Below are positions 49,213 through 57,098 of a stretch of 57,320 nucleotides of DNA, one piece after another. Location: positions 1 through 57,320 of the IMG/VR virus record IMGVR_UViG_3300042691_028406, one strand, 5' to 3'. The notes beneath the pieces were generated by a model. It did no database searches, was not told the origin of the DNA, and saw only the letters and a program-made list of their open reading frames with translations. This DNA is from a virus. Each line of letters opens with the position of its first letter. The first letter of the stretch is position 1. The position numbers and the translations under genes are program-made.

Positions 49213-50012
49213 TTTCTCTTTACTACATCGTTTAGAGAATAAATACGTTTATGACCAACATCGTACTTTCTATTGTATTCTCTGTCATACAAATAACAAA
49301 ATACTCCGTTGTTGTTTAGATCGGTAAAGTTAGAATAACAATCGTCAATAAATAAATCAACTCCTATGTTTTTTATCACGTCAACTTTTGATGATTGGAC
49401 AACATGAACGGGGACGCATGGAAATCCATTTTTCTCAATCCACTCTTCGCACCACTCAACAGGAACGTATCTATTAGTTACATATGCTACAGGTTCAAAT
49501 GGTAATTTTTCTGCATCAACCAATGGATTTAAGTTAACCCAAAAATCTTTATTGTCATAAAGCTCTCTGTGTCGTTTAGTCCAAGTGTAAGAAAACAACC
49601 AATGCTTGTTTGTGTATTCCATACCAACATAGTCGCAGAATGCAGTAGCATAGTCGGCTAATACGCCATCAATGTCTAATGCTACACGTTTATCAAAGAA
49701 CGTGTTCTTTCTGTCATCTCCTTGTGGATATATTCTATAATAAGCAGATAAAAAGTGAGCATTAGCCTGAAGATGATCAATATGGTATAATAAATCCTCC
49801 TGATCAAAATCTTCTCCCGACTCTATAGCCGCCAAGTGTCTTTTTAACGATGGTATAACCTTAGACCAAGGCATACCGTCCTCCCAATTGCGATCACCGT
49901 ATTTATCTGCGCCTTTAGACAAAACTTCTACTAATCCTCTAAGTGCATCTGGATGCAGCAGATCATATCTTAGTTTTCCTTCATTGAATCTTTTTCCTTC
50001 TCCTGTTGCCAT
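49209..50012 (-). CDS. dATP/dGTP diphosphohydrolase-like domain fused to HAD 5'-nucleotidase
   Basis: 267 aa, two domains. Residues 1-95 resemble the MazG-like dGTP_diPhyd_N family: GKRFNEGKLRYDLL, GADKYGDRNWEDG, then RHLAAIESGEDFD and DHLQANAHFL with the helix-borne acidic and His residues. Residues 105-267 look like a HAD-type 5'(3')-nucleotidase: ALDIDGVLADY (DxD), VAYVTNR, SKVDVIKNIG and LFIDDCYSN. The order suggests dNTP to dNMP and then to nucleoside, shaping nucleotide pools. Substrates are not shown by the sequence. Confidence 0.68.
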   Translation of the reverse strand: MATGEGKRFNEGKLRYDLLHPDALRGLVEVLSKGADKYGDRNWEDGMPWSKVIPSLKRHLAAIESGEDFDQEDLLYHIDHLQANAHFLSAYYRIYPQGDDRKNTFFDKRVALDIDGVLADYATAFCDYVGMEYTNKHWLFSYTWTKRHRELYDNKDFWVNLNPLVDAEKLPFEPVAYVTNRYVPVEWCEEWIEKNGFPCVPVHVVQSSKVDVIKNIGVDLFIDDCYSNFTDLNNNGVFCYLYDREYNRKYDVGHKRIYSLNDVVKRK

Positions 50013-50016
50013 GTTT

Positions 50017-50271
50017 TTAGTTTAAGTGTATCATGTTAATCATACTATTACCAACTCTATCTGCCATATCTTCATCTGCGTACTTCTGCATCATTTCTTC
50101 TATTTCTTCAGCAGTCACATCACAAATAATAGGCACTTCTTCTAAATAGAACCCCCAAGCTCTCCAATCTAGTTTCTCGTCTGGGTCTCTGTTGTCCTTT
50201 ACAAAAATAAAAACAAATCGTTTTGTTTTTAGTAGCAGATATGCTATTTTAAGTTTCTTTAGGAATGTCAT
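50017..50271 (-). CDS. Unknown protein with hydrophobic N-terminus
   Basis: 84 aa. Residues 8-25 are moderately hydrophobic (IAYLLLKTKRFVFIFV); the rest is acidic. Overlaps the HNH gene upstream by four bases (ATGA). Not recognised. Confidence 0.45.
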   Translation of the reverse strand: MTFLKKLKIAYLLLKTKRFVFIFVKDNRDPDEKLDWRAWGFYLEEVPIICDVTAEEIEEMMQKYADEDMADRVGNSMINMIHLN

Positions 50272-50669
50272 AGTGTAATGTGTTTTTTTCTTGCTTTACT
50301 AACACTTCCCCTTCTGCTGTTTTCTGAATGGGTTACAAACTCCATGTTTTCTACGAAATATCCAAGAGATGAGTCTATTCTATCTACGCTTGGAGTTAAC
50401 TTCCTTTGGTATCCACTCTCCTCCCATGACCTAAATAAATCATGGAATGTTTTATTTGACTCAGCCCACTCATAAAACAACTCTCTGTTTAAAATTGATT
50501 TGTTTGAATACAAGTGATATTTTTGTCTTTGAACTCCTGACACTCTGCTCTCCATGTTACGATACAATCTCATTAAAAATCCACGCTTTGTTTTTTCGTA
50601 TTTATGCGTGGCGAGATTACCATTAGCCTTTCTTCTTTCTCTCTGCCTTTTTAATTGTTCCTCTGTCAT
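50268..50669 (-). CDS. Free-standing HNH-type endonuclease
   Basis: 133 aa. Basic N-terminus (QRERRKANGN), helical middle, and near residues 92-115 SVDRIDSSLGYFVENMEFVTH, followed by SENSRRG. This is the D-R-I-D...N-x-x-x-V-T pattern of a common phage HNH variant. Inserted between the phosphoesterase and the gene at 50017, with overlapping ends. Confidence 0.65.
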   Translation of the reverse strand: MTEEQLKRQRERRKANGNLATHKYEKTKRGFLMRLYRNMESRVSGVQRQKYHLYSNKSILNRELFYEWAESNKTFHDLFRSWEESGYQRKLTPSVDRIDSSLGYFVENMEFVTHSENSRRGSVSKARKKHITL

Positions 50670-50671
50670 AT

Positions 50672-51574
50672 CTAGTATCTTTTACATCCATAAATAAAAT
50701 GCGAATTTACTACATTTATAGGCTCTACAAAGAAGTCTTTTTCTGTGAGGTGAACCAATGCAAAGCTGTTAGCCCAACTCTCTCTCATCGTTCTAGGAGC
50801 ATACGAAAAACAGGCAGCATTTATGTCACCCATAAATCCTATATTCCAAGATGCAAACTTACCCTCTCTGTACATCTGCTCTCTGTGTGTATGAACAAAC
50901 ATTGAGTTTCTTCTAAGTGTATCTAAGTGCTTCTTCGCAACGTGAATATTATAATAATATCCATGAAACACCTGAAGCGATCCAAGCTCAATGTAGTCGT
51001 TCTGATAGTCTTCGTAAACTGAGTATCCTCTTTCAATCAACTTCATTGCTTTTGTTGGATTCAAAAGATCACCGTACTTGCTGTTGTTTACATCTGCCTT
51101 CCATCTGTGGTATCTATTGCAGTGGTTACCCCACAAATAGAACTTCTGACAATCTTCCTTTAGAATGGAGTCAATTTCGTCTAACACCACATTTGCTGCA
51201 TTATACTCATCTTCCAATGTTATACCTGTGTGCGACATTTTACCACGCTCATACTCACCAAGGCTTCCTGCATCAATGAAGTCTCCTGCTATCACAAATC
51301 CATCTGGATTTACGTCACGTACAAGCGATTTAAAGCCACTATAAAGTGTTTTGTTATGAAATGGTACATGCCAACATCCAGATACGATATAGGTCTTAAT
51401 TTGTGACTTCCTGATCTCGATAGGGTCTATCTGATCAAAATTATCAAGTATTCCTCTGTATGTCCTAGCCAATGACTCAGAAACACCAAGAATCTCAGAT
51501 ATCTCTGCTCTTGATAGTGTCTTTTGGTAGGACAACAACAAATCCAAATCTTTTTTGTTTATTCGGTTACTCAT
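50672..51574 (-). CDS. Metallophosphoesterase with N-terminal HTH
   Basis: 300 aa. Residues 18-40 look like a helix-turn-helix (SRAEISEILGVSESLARTY). The calcineurin-like core follows: SGCWHVPFH, GDFIDAGSL, LWGNHCNR (GNH signature), VFHGYYYN and VHTHRE with the metal-binding His/Asp residues. Could act on nucleic acids or cyclic nucleotides; the HTH suggests DNA binding. Phage homologues are common, with few known substrates. Confidence 0.68.
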   Translation of the reverse strand: MSNRINKKDLDLLLSYQKTLSRAEISEILGVSESLARTYRGILDNFDQIDPIEIRKSQIKTYIVSGCWHVPFHNKTLYSGFKSLVRDVNPDGFVIAGDFIDAGSLGEYERGKMSHTGITLEDEYNAANVVLDEIDSILKEDCQKFYLWGNHCNRYHRWKADVNNSKYGDLLNPTKAMKLIERGYSVYEDYQNDYIELGSLQVFHGYYYNIHVAKKHLDTLRRNSMFVHTHREQMYREGKFASWNIGFMGDINAACFSYAPRTMRESWANSFALVHLTEKDFFVEPINVVNSHFIYGCKRY

Positions 51575-51575
51575 C

Positions 51576-52040
51576 CTATTTGTTTTGGTTTTCTAATTCT
51601 TTTCTCTCACGCTCTCTGCGCTGTTTTTCTTCCTCTCCTTCGATGAACTTCTCCATAACAGGAGCCAACACATAAGAAAGTTCTTTTTTTGTGTTTATGG
51701 TTGATTCTGCACCGTCCTCAATGACAACAAAGTTACGAAGTTTTCTTGTTGAGGTTAGTTTGTATTCGCTAAGGTACTGATCCATACACTTAACTATTTC
51801 CTCTAGGATAAACTTGTATTCATATCTCTTTGTGAAATAAGAGAATTGTTCTAGCTGATCTATTAGCCAACTATAAAGAAGAGTGTTTAATACTTTAGAG
51901 TGTGACGAGACTCTTTTCTGATCAAGAACGCCTGCCCTATATCCCATCTCATATATCTTTTCAATCTGATCGTTGATCTCGTGGTCTGTGATTAGATTAA
52001 ACTTTATATCGGAAGAGATGGCTTTTAAATTATCTGCCAT
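51576..52040 (-). CDS. Unknown helical protein
   Basis: 154 aa. Helical, with aromatic FSYFTKRYEYKFILEE in the middle and a charged coiled C-terminus (EGEEEKQRRERERKELE). First gene of the - strand operon that reaches 48725; promoter at 52074. Not recognised. Confidence 0.5.
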   Translation of the reverse strand: MADNLKAISSDIKFNLITDHEINDQIEKIYEMGYRAGVLDQKRVSSHSKVLNTLLYSWLIDQLEQFSYFTKRYEYKFILEEIVKCMDQYLSEYKLTSTRKLRNFVVIEDGAESTINTKKELSYVLAPVMEKFIEGEEEKQRRERERKELENQNK

Positions 52041-52073
52041 AAATAAAAAAGTTTAATTATTGTTTTATATTAT

Positions 52074-52105
52074 CAAAATTAATAATTATTTTGCTTATTT
52101 CCAAA
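52074..52105 (-). promoter_or_regulatory. Bacteroidetes-type promoter (TTTG-N20-TAATTTTG)
   Basis: On the - strand TTTG (52105-52102), 20 bp, TAATTTTG (52081-52074), 34 bp before the ATG at 52040. Half of a divergent promoter pair. Confidence 0.72.
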
Positions 52106-52153
52106 CATTTACACGATTATTTTTCATTGTATGCTAAAAAACACATGGTTTTT

Positions 52154-52185
52154 TTTGGTTGTTTGGATAAATGGTGGTACTTTTG
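52154..52185 (+). promoter_or_regulatory. Bacteroidetes-type promoter (TTTG-N20-TACTTTTG)
   Basis: TTTG at 52154-52157, 20 bp, TACTTTTG at 52178-52185, 23 bp before the ATG at 52209. Drives the replication operon. Confidence 0.72.
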
Positions 52186-52208
52186 TTTCACATTAAAACT
52201 AAAATAAA

Positions 52209-52904
52209 ATGGATAAATCACAGGTAAACGCAATTGTCTTTTTAGACATTGAAACCGTTCCTAGCACAGACAGTTTCACATGGGAAAAACCACCAAGGTA
52301 TTTGGTTGGGAAACATGGATCATTAAAAGACCCAGAAAAAATCAAAGAGTGGGAAGATCAGAAGTATAAAGAGCTTTGCAATAAGGCCAAAGAAGATGCA
52401 GAGAAGGAATGGAGATCGGAGTCGTTGAAACCATACAAGGGTCGTATTTTTTGTATATCCTATGCTATTGGAGATGGAGAAGTAAAGACTATCAACTTTC
52501 TTAAAGGCGAAAAAGAAATGCTTTTAGAACTCTATAAAGATATAGCTCCATACAGAACGCTAAACTTTGTTGGAGTAAACGTAGAAGAATTTGACCTTTT
52601 GTTTTTATTTCACAGATCGCTGCACTTCTCGCTAATGCCATTAGCAAATCTAATTCGTTCTGATAAAGGATACAGTAAGGACAGAAATTGGGACGTTATG
52701 TTTATGGCAAGTGGTGGGCTAGCTTGGAAATACAGAATAAGTCTAGACAATCTATGTGCCCTTTTAAACATTGAAACGAGTAAAGATGATATCAATGGTT
52801 CAGAGGTCTTGGATACCTACCTTAAAGCAGAATATGATCGTATATGCACATACTGTGCTAAAGATGTTGACCGCACAAGAAGAATCTTTTATATTTTAAA
52901 ATAA
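52209..52904 (+). CDS. DnaQ/PolB-like 3'-5' exonuclease
   Basis: 231 aa. Exo I FLDIETVP (12-19) supplies DxE. Exo II is in LNFVGVNVEEFDLLFLFHRS (about 117-136) with an Asp. Exo III is YCAKDVDRT near 218-226 with the C-terminal Asp. A Glu/Lys-rich insertion follows Exo I. This is the DEDD exonuclease fold of PolB-type predicted proofreading enzymes, here without a polymerase. First gene of the replication operon. Confidence 0.72.
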   Translation: MDKSQVNAIVFLDIETVPSTDSFTWEKPPRYLVGKHGSLKDPEKIKEWEDQKYKELCNKAKEDAEKEWRSESLKPYKGRIFCISYAIGDGEVKTINFLKGEKEMLLELYKDIAPYRTLNFVGVNVEEFDLLFLFHRSLHFSLMPLANLIRSDKGYSKDRNWDVMFMASGGLAWKYRISLDNLCALLNIETSKDDINGSEVLDTYLKAEYDRICTYCAKDVDRTRRIFYILK

Positions 52905-53059
52905 TGAAACCGACAATTAAGTTTTTGTTGAACATTCTCCGATGGATACTGATATTCATAAACACATGGATATTGGTTATTGTAACAATAACAAACTTCT
53001 TTTATTATTTGTTGGAAGAAGCAATTGAATCATTATATAGGAAGATACACTATGAATAA
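52904..53059 (+). CDS. Small single-TM protein
   Basis: 51 aa. ATG shares a base with the exonuclease stop (TAATG). Strongly hydrophobic residues 15-37 (ILIFINTWILVIVTITNFF) with basic ends. Probably membrane-inserted; function unknown. Confidence 0.5.
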   Translation: MKPTIKFLLNILRWILIFINTWILVIVTITNFFYYLLEEAIESLYRKIHYE

Positions 53060-53372
53060 ATTTGAACATCAAAGAAGAACAGAGTTCTTATCAGACTTAA
53101 GGGATTTGGCAGATCAATACGGATGGACATTAGACGAAGCCATAGACATTATCGGATTTAAACAAAAAACAAACAATGATTTGTTGTTGGAGCAAGCTAA
53201 AGAAAAATACACCGTTGGTGTTGTTTTTTATCCACTAAACAGAGACAGAAAACAAATGATTCTCGACGAAGGAGAGCCTTATTGGTTTGCTGATGGCATA
53301 TGGATAAACACACAAAGCGACACGGCTTGCTGTGTGTTTACAGACAATAAATGGGCAAAGATTATTAAATAA
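53052..53372 (+). CDS. Unknown replication-operon protein
   Basis: 106 aa from the ATG at 53052, which overlaps the previous stop by eight bases. Helical start (RRTEFLSDLRDLADQYGW), mixed end with Trp-rich AKI. No recognised family. Confidence 0.5.
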   Translation: MNKFEHQRRTEFLSDLRDLADQYGWTLDEAIDIIGFKQKTNNDLLLEQAKEKYTVGVVFYPLNRDRKQMILDEGEPYWFADGIWINTQSDTACCVFTDNKWAKIIK

Positions 53373-53386
53373 CAAAAACTATAACA

Positions 53387-54490
53387 ATGAAATTTAAAAT
53401 TCAAGCATCTGTTTTATCAAAAAAGTTAGACAACCTGCATAAGATTAGCAGAACAAAAACAACACTTCATATTTTGGATTATTTTAAGGTTGATGTGTCA
53501 GACGATTCGGTAATGATTACGGCAAGCGACCTTGATGTGACGCTTATCACAAAAGTAATGCCTGAAGAAGTAAGCGAAGTTGGGTCTACTTGTGTTCTTG
53601 CTGATAAGTTCGCTGAGATCGTAAAGAAAGTAGGCGACGTAATGTTAACCATCTCTATTCAAGGCAATAATGCAGTAGTTAAGTCTAAGTCAGGAACATT
53701 CAAGATTCCATGCGTATCAGCAGAAGACTTTCCAATGGTTCGTGAACCGGAAGATGAAACACCAATAACAATAAAATCATCTGTTGTAGTTGCCGGAATA
53801 GATAAGACCTCATTTGCCGCATACAAAGGAGAGATGGAGCCTGCAATATCCGGTATCCTAGCAGACTTTAAGTCAGGGAAGACAGCGTTTGTGGCAACAG
53901 ACAAAAACGTTATTGGTGTTGTTTATTCTGACACAGTATCTTCTTTCGATAGGTCTGTTATTTTAACTCCAAAATTGGCAAGCACACTTGCATTAGTACT
54001 GTCACAATCAGAAACAGATGTTGATGTTTTGTTTGACGACAAGAACGTAAGGATTGAAACAGCCGATAGCGTAGTGTACGGAAAGCTGATAGAAGCCAAC
54101 TACCCAAACTATGCTCCTGTTATCAGTCAGTCAGTAAACGCTATCTTCTCTGTCAATACAGATGAGTTTTTGAAGTCAATAGACCGAGTAATGGCTTTCT
54201 GTCCAGAAACAACAAAACTAGTTCAGGTTTCTGTTTTAGTTGGCAGTGTAGCTATTTCGGGAGAAGATATAGACTTTAGCTTATCGGCAGAAGAATCAGT
54301 AGACTGTGATAACAAAGAAGGCAACGGTATCTTTTTAATCAATGCAAGATACCTGTGTAATATCCTTCAGAGGATTAAAACAGAAAAAGTAGAGATTTCT
54401 TTTTCAGATAAACACAACATTGTTTATTTTAATCCAATAGACACCAACGATGATTATATGTTTGCATTAACTAAACTAGCAAGGTTATGA
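53387..54490 (+). CDS. dnaN: DNA polymerase sliding clamp (beta clamp/DnaN-like)
   Basis: 367 aa, near the 366-375 usual for bacterial beta clamp. It begins MKFKIQASVLSKKL, as DnaN does. ITASDLDVTL, FKIPCVSAEDFP (end of domain 1), ISGILADFKSGKTAFVATD (start of the domain 2 core) and ARYLCNILQRI near the C-terminus follow in DnaN order. It would tether the replicative polymerase to phage DNA. No polymerase or clamp loader lies in the window. Confidence 0.85.
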   Translation: MKFKIQASVLSKKLDNLHKISRTKTTLHILDYFKVDVSDDSVMITASDLDVTLITKVMPEEVSEVGSTCVLADKFAEIVKKVGDVMLTISIQGNNAVVKSKSGTFKIPCVSAEDFPMVREPEDETPITIKSSVVVAGIDKTSFAAYKGEMEPAISGILADFKSGKTAFVATDKNVIGVVYSDTVSSFDRSVILTPKLASTLALVLSQSETDVDVLFDDKNVRIETADSVVYGKLIEANYPNYAPVISQSVNAIFSVNTDEFLKSIDRVMAFCPETTKLVQVSVLVGSVAISGEDIDFSLSAEESVDCDNKEGNGIFLINARYLCNILQRIKTEKVEISFSDKHNIVYFNPIDTNDDYMFALTKLARL

Positions 54491-54714
54491 CACAAACACC
54501 AAAAGAAAAAGCAGAAGAACTAGTTGGTAAATACATGTCTTTGTTGGAATATGAACTTCCCGCAACGTGGCACGTTTATCTTATCAAGAAGTGCGCTTTA
54601 ATTGCAGTTGATGAAATGCTAAATGAATATCCAAGTCAATGTCCAAAAGATAGCTATGAAATGGAAAGGCATATATTTTGGAACCAAGTAAAACAAGGAC
54701 TAGAGAAACTATGA
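54487..54714 (+). CDS. Unknown small protein
   Basis: 75 aa. Helical and charged with one Trp-containing middle (LPATWHVYLIKK). ATGA overlaps at both ends. Not recognised. Confidence 0.5.
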   Translation: MTQTPKEKAEELVGKYMSLLEYELPATWHVYLIKKCALIAVDEMLNEYPSQCPKDSYEMERHIFWNQVKQGLEKL

Positions 54715-54884
54715 AACTAGAAACAAAACAAACAGAGGTTAGGTTGGTTGCAGAAAGCGACATAGATAAGTTTTATTTAGAGAACTTCTTTAAAACAAAC
54801 AAACGTTTGTATTTGTCTAAAGACTATGAGTTTGGAACAGATGAAACATTTTCTGTTACGTTAACACATCAAAAACCAGAATGA
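54711..54884 (+). CDS. Unknown small protein
   Basis: 57 aa from the ATG at 54711, overlapping the previous stop as ATGA. Beta-rich, with LVAESDIDKFYLENFF. Not recognised. Confidence 0.45.
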   Translation: MKLETKQTEVRLVAESDIDKFYLENFFKTNKRLYLSKDYEFGTDETFSVTLTHQKPE

Positions 54885-55747
54885 GTCTAATTGACGAAAT
54901 AAAACAAATAGATATTGTTAGTTTTTTAGAAGCCAGAGGCTTTAAAGGTGCTGTACGGGGACATAGAGTTTGGTTTATGTCCCCTGCAAGACCTGAAGAA
55001 ACAAAACCAAGTTTTTGTGTTTTCGTTAACTCAAACAGATGGGTTGATTACGGAGCAGAAAACAGAACAGGCGATATTTTGGATTTAGTTCAGCAACTTG
55101 AAGGATGCGACACAAAGACGGCTGTAGAAATTCTTAAAAAACAAACAGATTCTATTCGTTTTGAGCCAATAGACATACCTACAGAGCCGTTGTTGACAGT
55201 TTCTTCCGTGTATGATAGTTTTATTAGTCCAGACCTGATAATGTACCTTAAATCACGCAAAATACCAAAAGAGATTTATTCTAGGTTTACAAAAGAGGCG
55301 CATTATTGGTTTAAGGATTCACCGGATAAAAAATATAGGGCTGTCGGATTTAAAAACGATTCTGGTGGGTGGGAACTTCGAAACGGAATTGGTCATAAGT
55401 ATGCTACGTCGCCAAAAGACTCAACTACGTTTTTAGTTGGAAGTTCTAGTTGCTGTATTTTAGAGGGGATGTTTGATTTCCTTTCTGCTGTTACTTACTT
55501 TGGAGAATCATTCCTAGATAACGACATATATGTAGCGAATGGACTTGGGCTTATTTATAGAAATTTAGATAAAATATCTAGGTACAAAATTGTTAATATC
55601 TACCTTGATAAAGGAAAAGGCGCGGACGCAACGGTTGACTTAATACGATCAAGGATGCACGACGGTGTTGTTGTAGATCATCGTTATCTTTTCGATGAGC
55701 AATCGAAGGATTTCAATGAATTTTGGTGTAATTTAAATAAAAAATAA
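54881..55747 (+). CDS. Primase-like toprim protein
   Basis: 288 aa. Residues 10-70 have the CHC2-like fold of DnaG (SFLEARGFKG, then WFMSPARPEETKPSF, WVDYGAENRTGDILDLV) but lack the zinc Cys residues. Residues 180-250 carry a Toprim domain: CILEGMFDFLSAV (conserved Glu) and IYLDKGKGADAT in place of LDND-x-AG. The type is known from phages and Bacteroidetes conjugative elements. It could make replication primers. ATGA overlap with the gene before. Confidence 0.75.
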   Translation: MSLIDEIKQIDIVSFLEARGFKGAVRGHRVWFMSPARPEETKPSFCVFVNSNRWVDYGAENRTGDILDLVQQLEGCDTKTAVEILKKQTDSIRFEPIDIPTEPLLTVSSVYDSFISPDLIMYLKSRKIPKEIYSRFTKEAHYWFKDSPDKKYRAVGFKNDSGGWELRNGIGHKYATSPKDSTTFLVGSSSCCILEGMFDFLSAVTYFGESFLDNDIYVANGLGLIYRNLDKISRYKIVNIYLDKGKGADATVDLIRSRMHDGVVVDHRYLFDEQSKDFNEFWCNLNKK

Positions 55748-56307
55748 TGGAAGAAGAAATTTGGGTTCCAATAATTGGTTATGAAGATAGGTATCATATA
55801 AGTAATTTTGGTAGAGTTAAAACAATATTTAAATATGTTACTAAAATAAAAAAACCACATATAGACGGAGGTGGATATTTATCTATTAATTTATATAATA
55901 ACTATTCATTTAAAGCAAAGACAATACACAGACTAGTTGCAGAAGCTTTTATACCAAATCCTGATAGCAAAAAGACAGTTAATCACAAGAATGGCATAAA
56001 AATAGACAATAGGGTGGAGAATCTAGAATGGATGACTCTTCGAGAAAACTGTTTGCATGAATTTGAAATTGGGCTTAAAAAACCAAGTTGTATAGGTAGA
56101 TTTAATGAAAAACATCCAACTAGTCGGACTATATACCAATATTCAAATAGTGGAGAATATATAGGATCGTTCCCAAGTGTATCAGAGGCAGGAAGAATAA
56201 CAAAAGGGAGAATTGGAAATATATGGTCTTGCGCTAATTCAATGAACCCGAATAAGTCTTCATATGGATATAAGTGGAGTTTTGAAAAAGTTGATGTTTA
56301 TAGATAA
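55747..56307 (+). CDS. NUMOD4/HNH homing endonuclease
   Basis: 186 aa. NUMOD4 (WVPIIGYEDRYHISNFGRV), HNH core (HRLVAEAFIPNP, then NHKNGIKIDNRVENLEWMT), and a NUMOD1-like C-terminus (YIGSFPSVSEAGRITKG). Same architecture as the gene at 43706. It starts inside the primase stop (TAATG) and precedes the operon terminator. Confidence 0.88.
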   Translation: MEEEIWVPIIGYEDRYHISNFGRVKTIFKYVTKIKKPHIDGGGYLSINLYNNYSFKAKTIHRLVAEAFIPNPDSKKTVNHKNGIKIDNRVENLEWMTLRENCLHEFEIGLKKPSCIGRFNEKHPTSRTIYQYSNSGEYIGSFPSVSEAGRITKGRIGNIWSCANSMNPNKSSYGYKWSFEKVDVYR

Positions 56308-56325
56308 ATACGGACAATGCAAGAG

Positions 56326-56354
56326 AAGAGGCAATAAAAAAGCCTCTTTTTTTT
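56326..56354 (+). terminator. Intrinsic terminator
   Basis: AAGAGGC pairs with GCCTCTT, then nine T. It ends the replication operon 19 bp after the HNH stop. Confidence 0.88.
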
Positions 56355-56357
56355 TGT

Positions 56358-56365
56358 TATCTTTG
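56358..56365 (+). promoter_or_regulatory. Late-type promoter box TATCTTTG
   Basis: TATCTTTG directly after the terminator T-run, 19 bp before the ATG at 56385; no -33 TTTG. Same box as on the - strand virion operons. Confidence 0.6.
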
Positions 56366-56384
56366 TTGTAAATAATGTAATAAC

Positions 56385-57098
56385 ATGGATCAAAATAGAT
56401 TTACCACAATACGTGAGGTTGTCAACAAGGCAAGGATGATCGGTAATATTCCTGAGATTAAAGACCCTGCTTGTGTTCAGCTTTGCATCAACGGAATGAA
56501 AGACCTGTCGCTGTTCGCACTTCCACATAAACAGGTTGTTAAGCTTGATGTTGACTCAATGGGTCGCATCTATCTACCAAAAGACTACCTTATGTTTTTG
56601 GCTGTTGGTGTGCCGCTGAACGGGTATCTTTATACCTTCACACGCAATAACTCAATTGTTCAGACAACGACTGAAACATATTCATACGAGGCTTTCGACA
56701 CAGCCTACGGAGAGGGGCAGGAGATTCCTTTTTCTATGTTTTATCAGTACGGCCAGCCGGGTGGAATAAACGAAACATACTTTGTCATTAACGAGCGTCG
56801 TGGGTTCATTCAGCTTACTTCTTTCACTGGAAGTCAAGCAACTCTACACTATGTATCTTCAGGCATATCAGACAATCCAGAAGGCGTAGAGATACCCAAA
56901 ACGGCAGAAGAAGCACTGATCGCTTATATTTTGTGGATGGTAGTAGCTTATGACGTAACCATCCCGCTTGCAGAACGCAGAGAGCGTGAACGCTTGTACG
57001 GAGAAGCCCTAAAAGACATAGCATTGATTTATGCTCCTACGGCACAAGAGATAATGGATCATTTCTATTCTACCACGTACCAAACAATTAAACGATGA
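56385..57098 (+). CDS. Neck/tail tubular-like structural protein
   Basis: 237 aa. Helical start (FTTIREVVNKARMIGN), then KLDVDSMGRIYLPKDYLMF and beta strands, and a helical end (AEEALIAYILWMVVAYD, then RRERERLYGEALKDI). Helices first, L-P-x-D-Y in the centre and a final helical pair recall the - strand protein at 45609 and short-tailed-phage tail-tube or adaptor proteins. First gene of a late operon on the + strand. Confidence 0.5.
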   Translation: MDQNRFTTIREVVNKARMIGNIPEIKDPACVQLCINGMKDLSLFALPHKQVVKLDVDSMGRIYLPKDYLMFLAVGVPLNGYLYTFTRNNSIVQTTTETYSYEAFDTAYGEGQEIPFSMFYQYGQPGGINETYFVINERRGFIQLTSFTGSQATLHYVSSGISDNPEGVEIPKTAEEALIAYILWMVVAYDVTIPLAERRERERLYGEALKDIALIYAPTAQEIMDHFYSTTYQTIKR

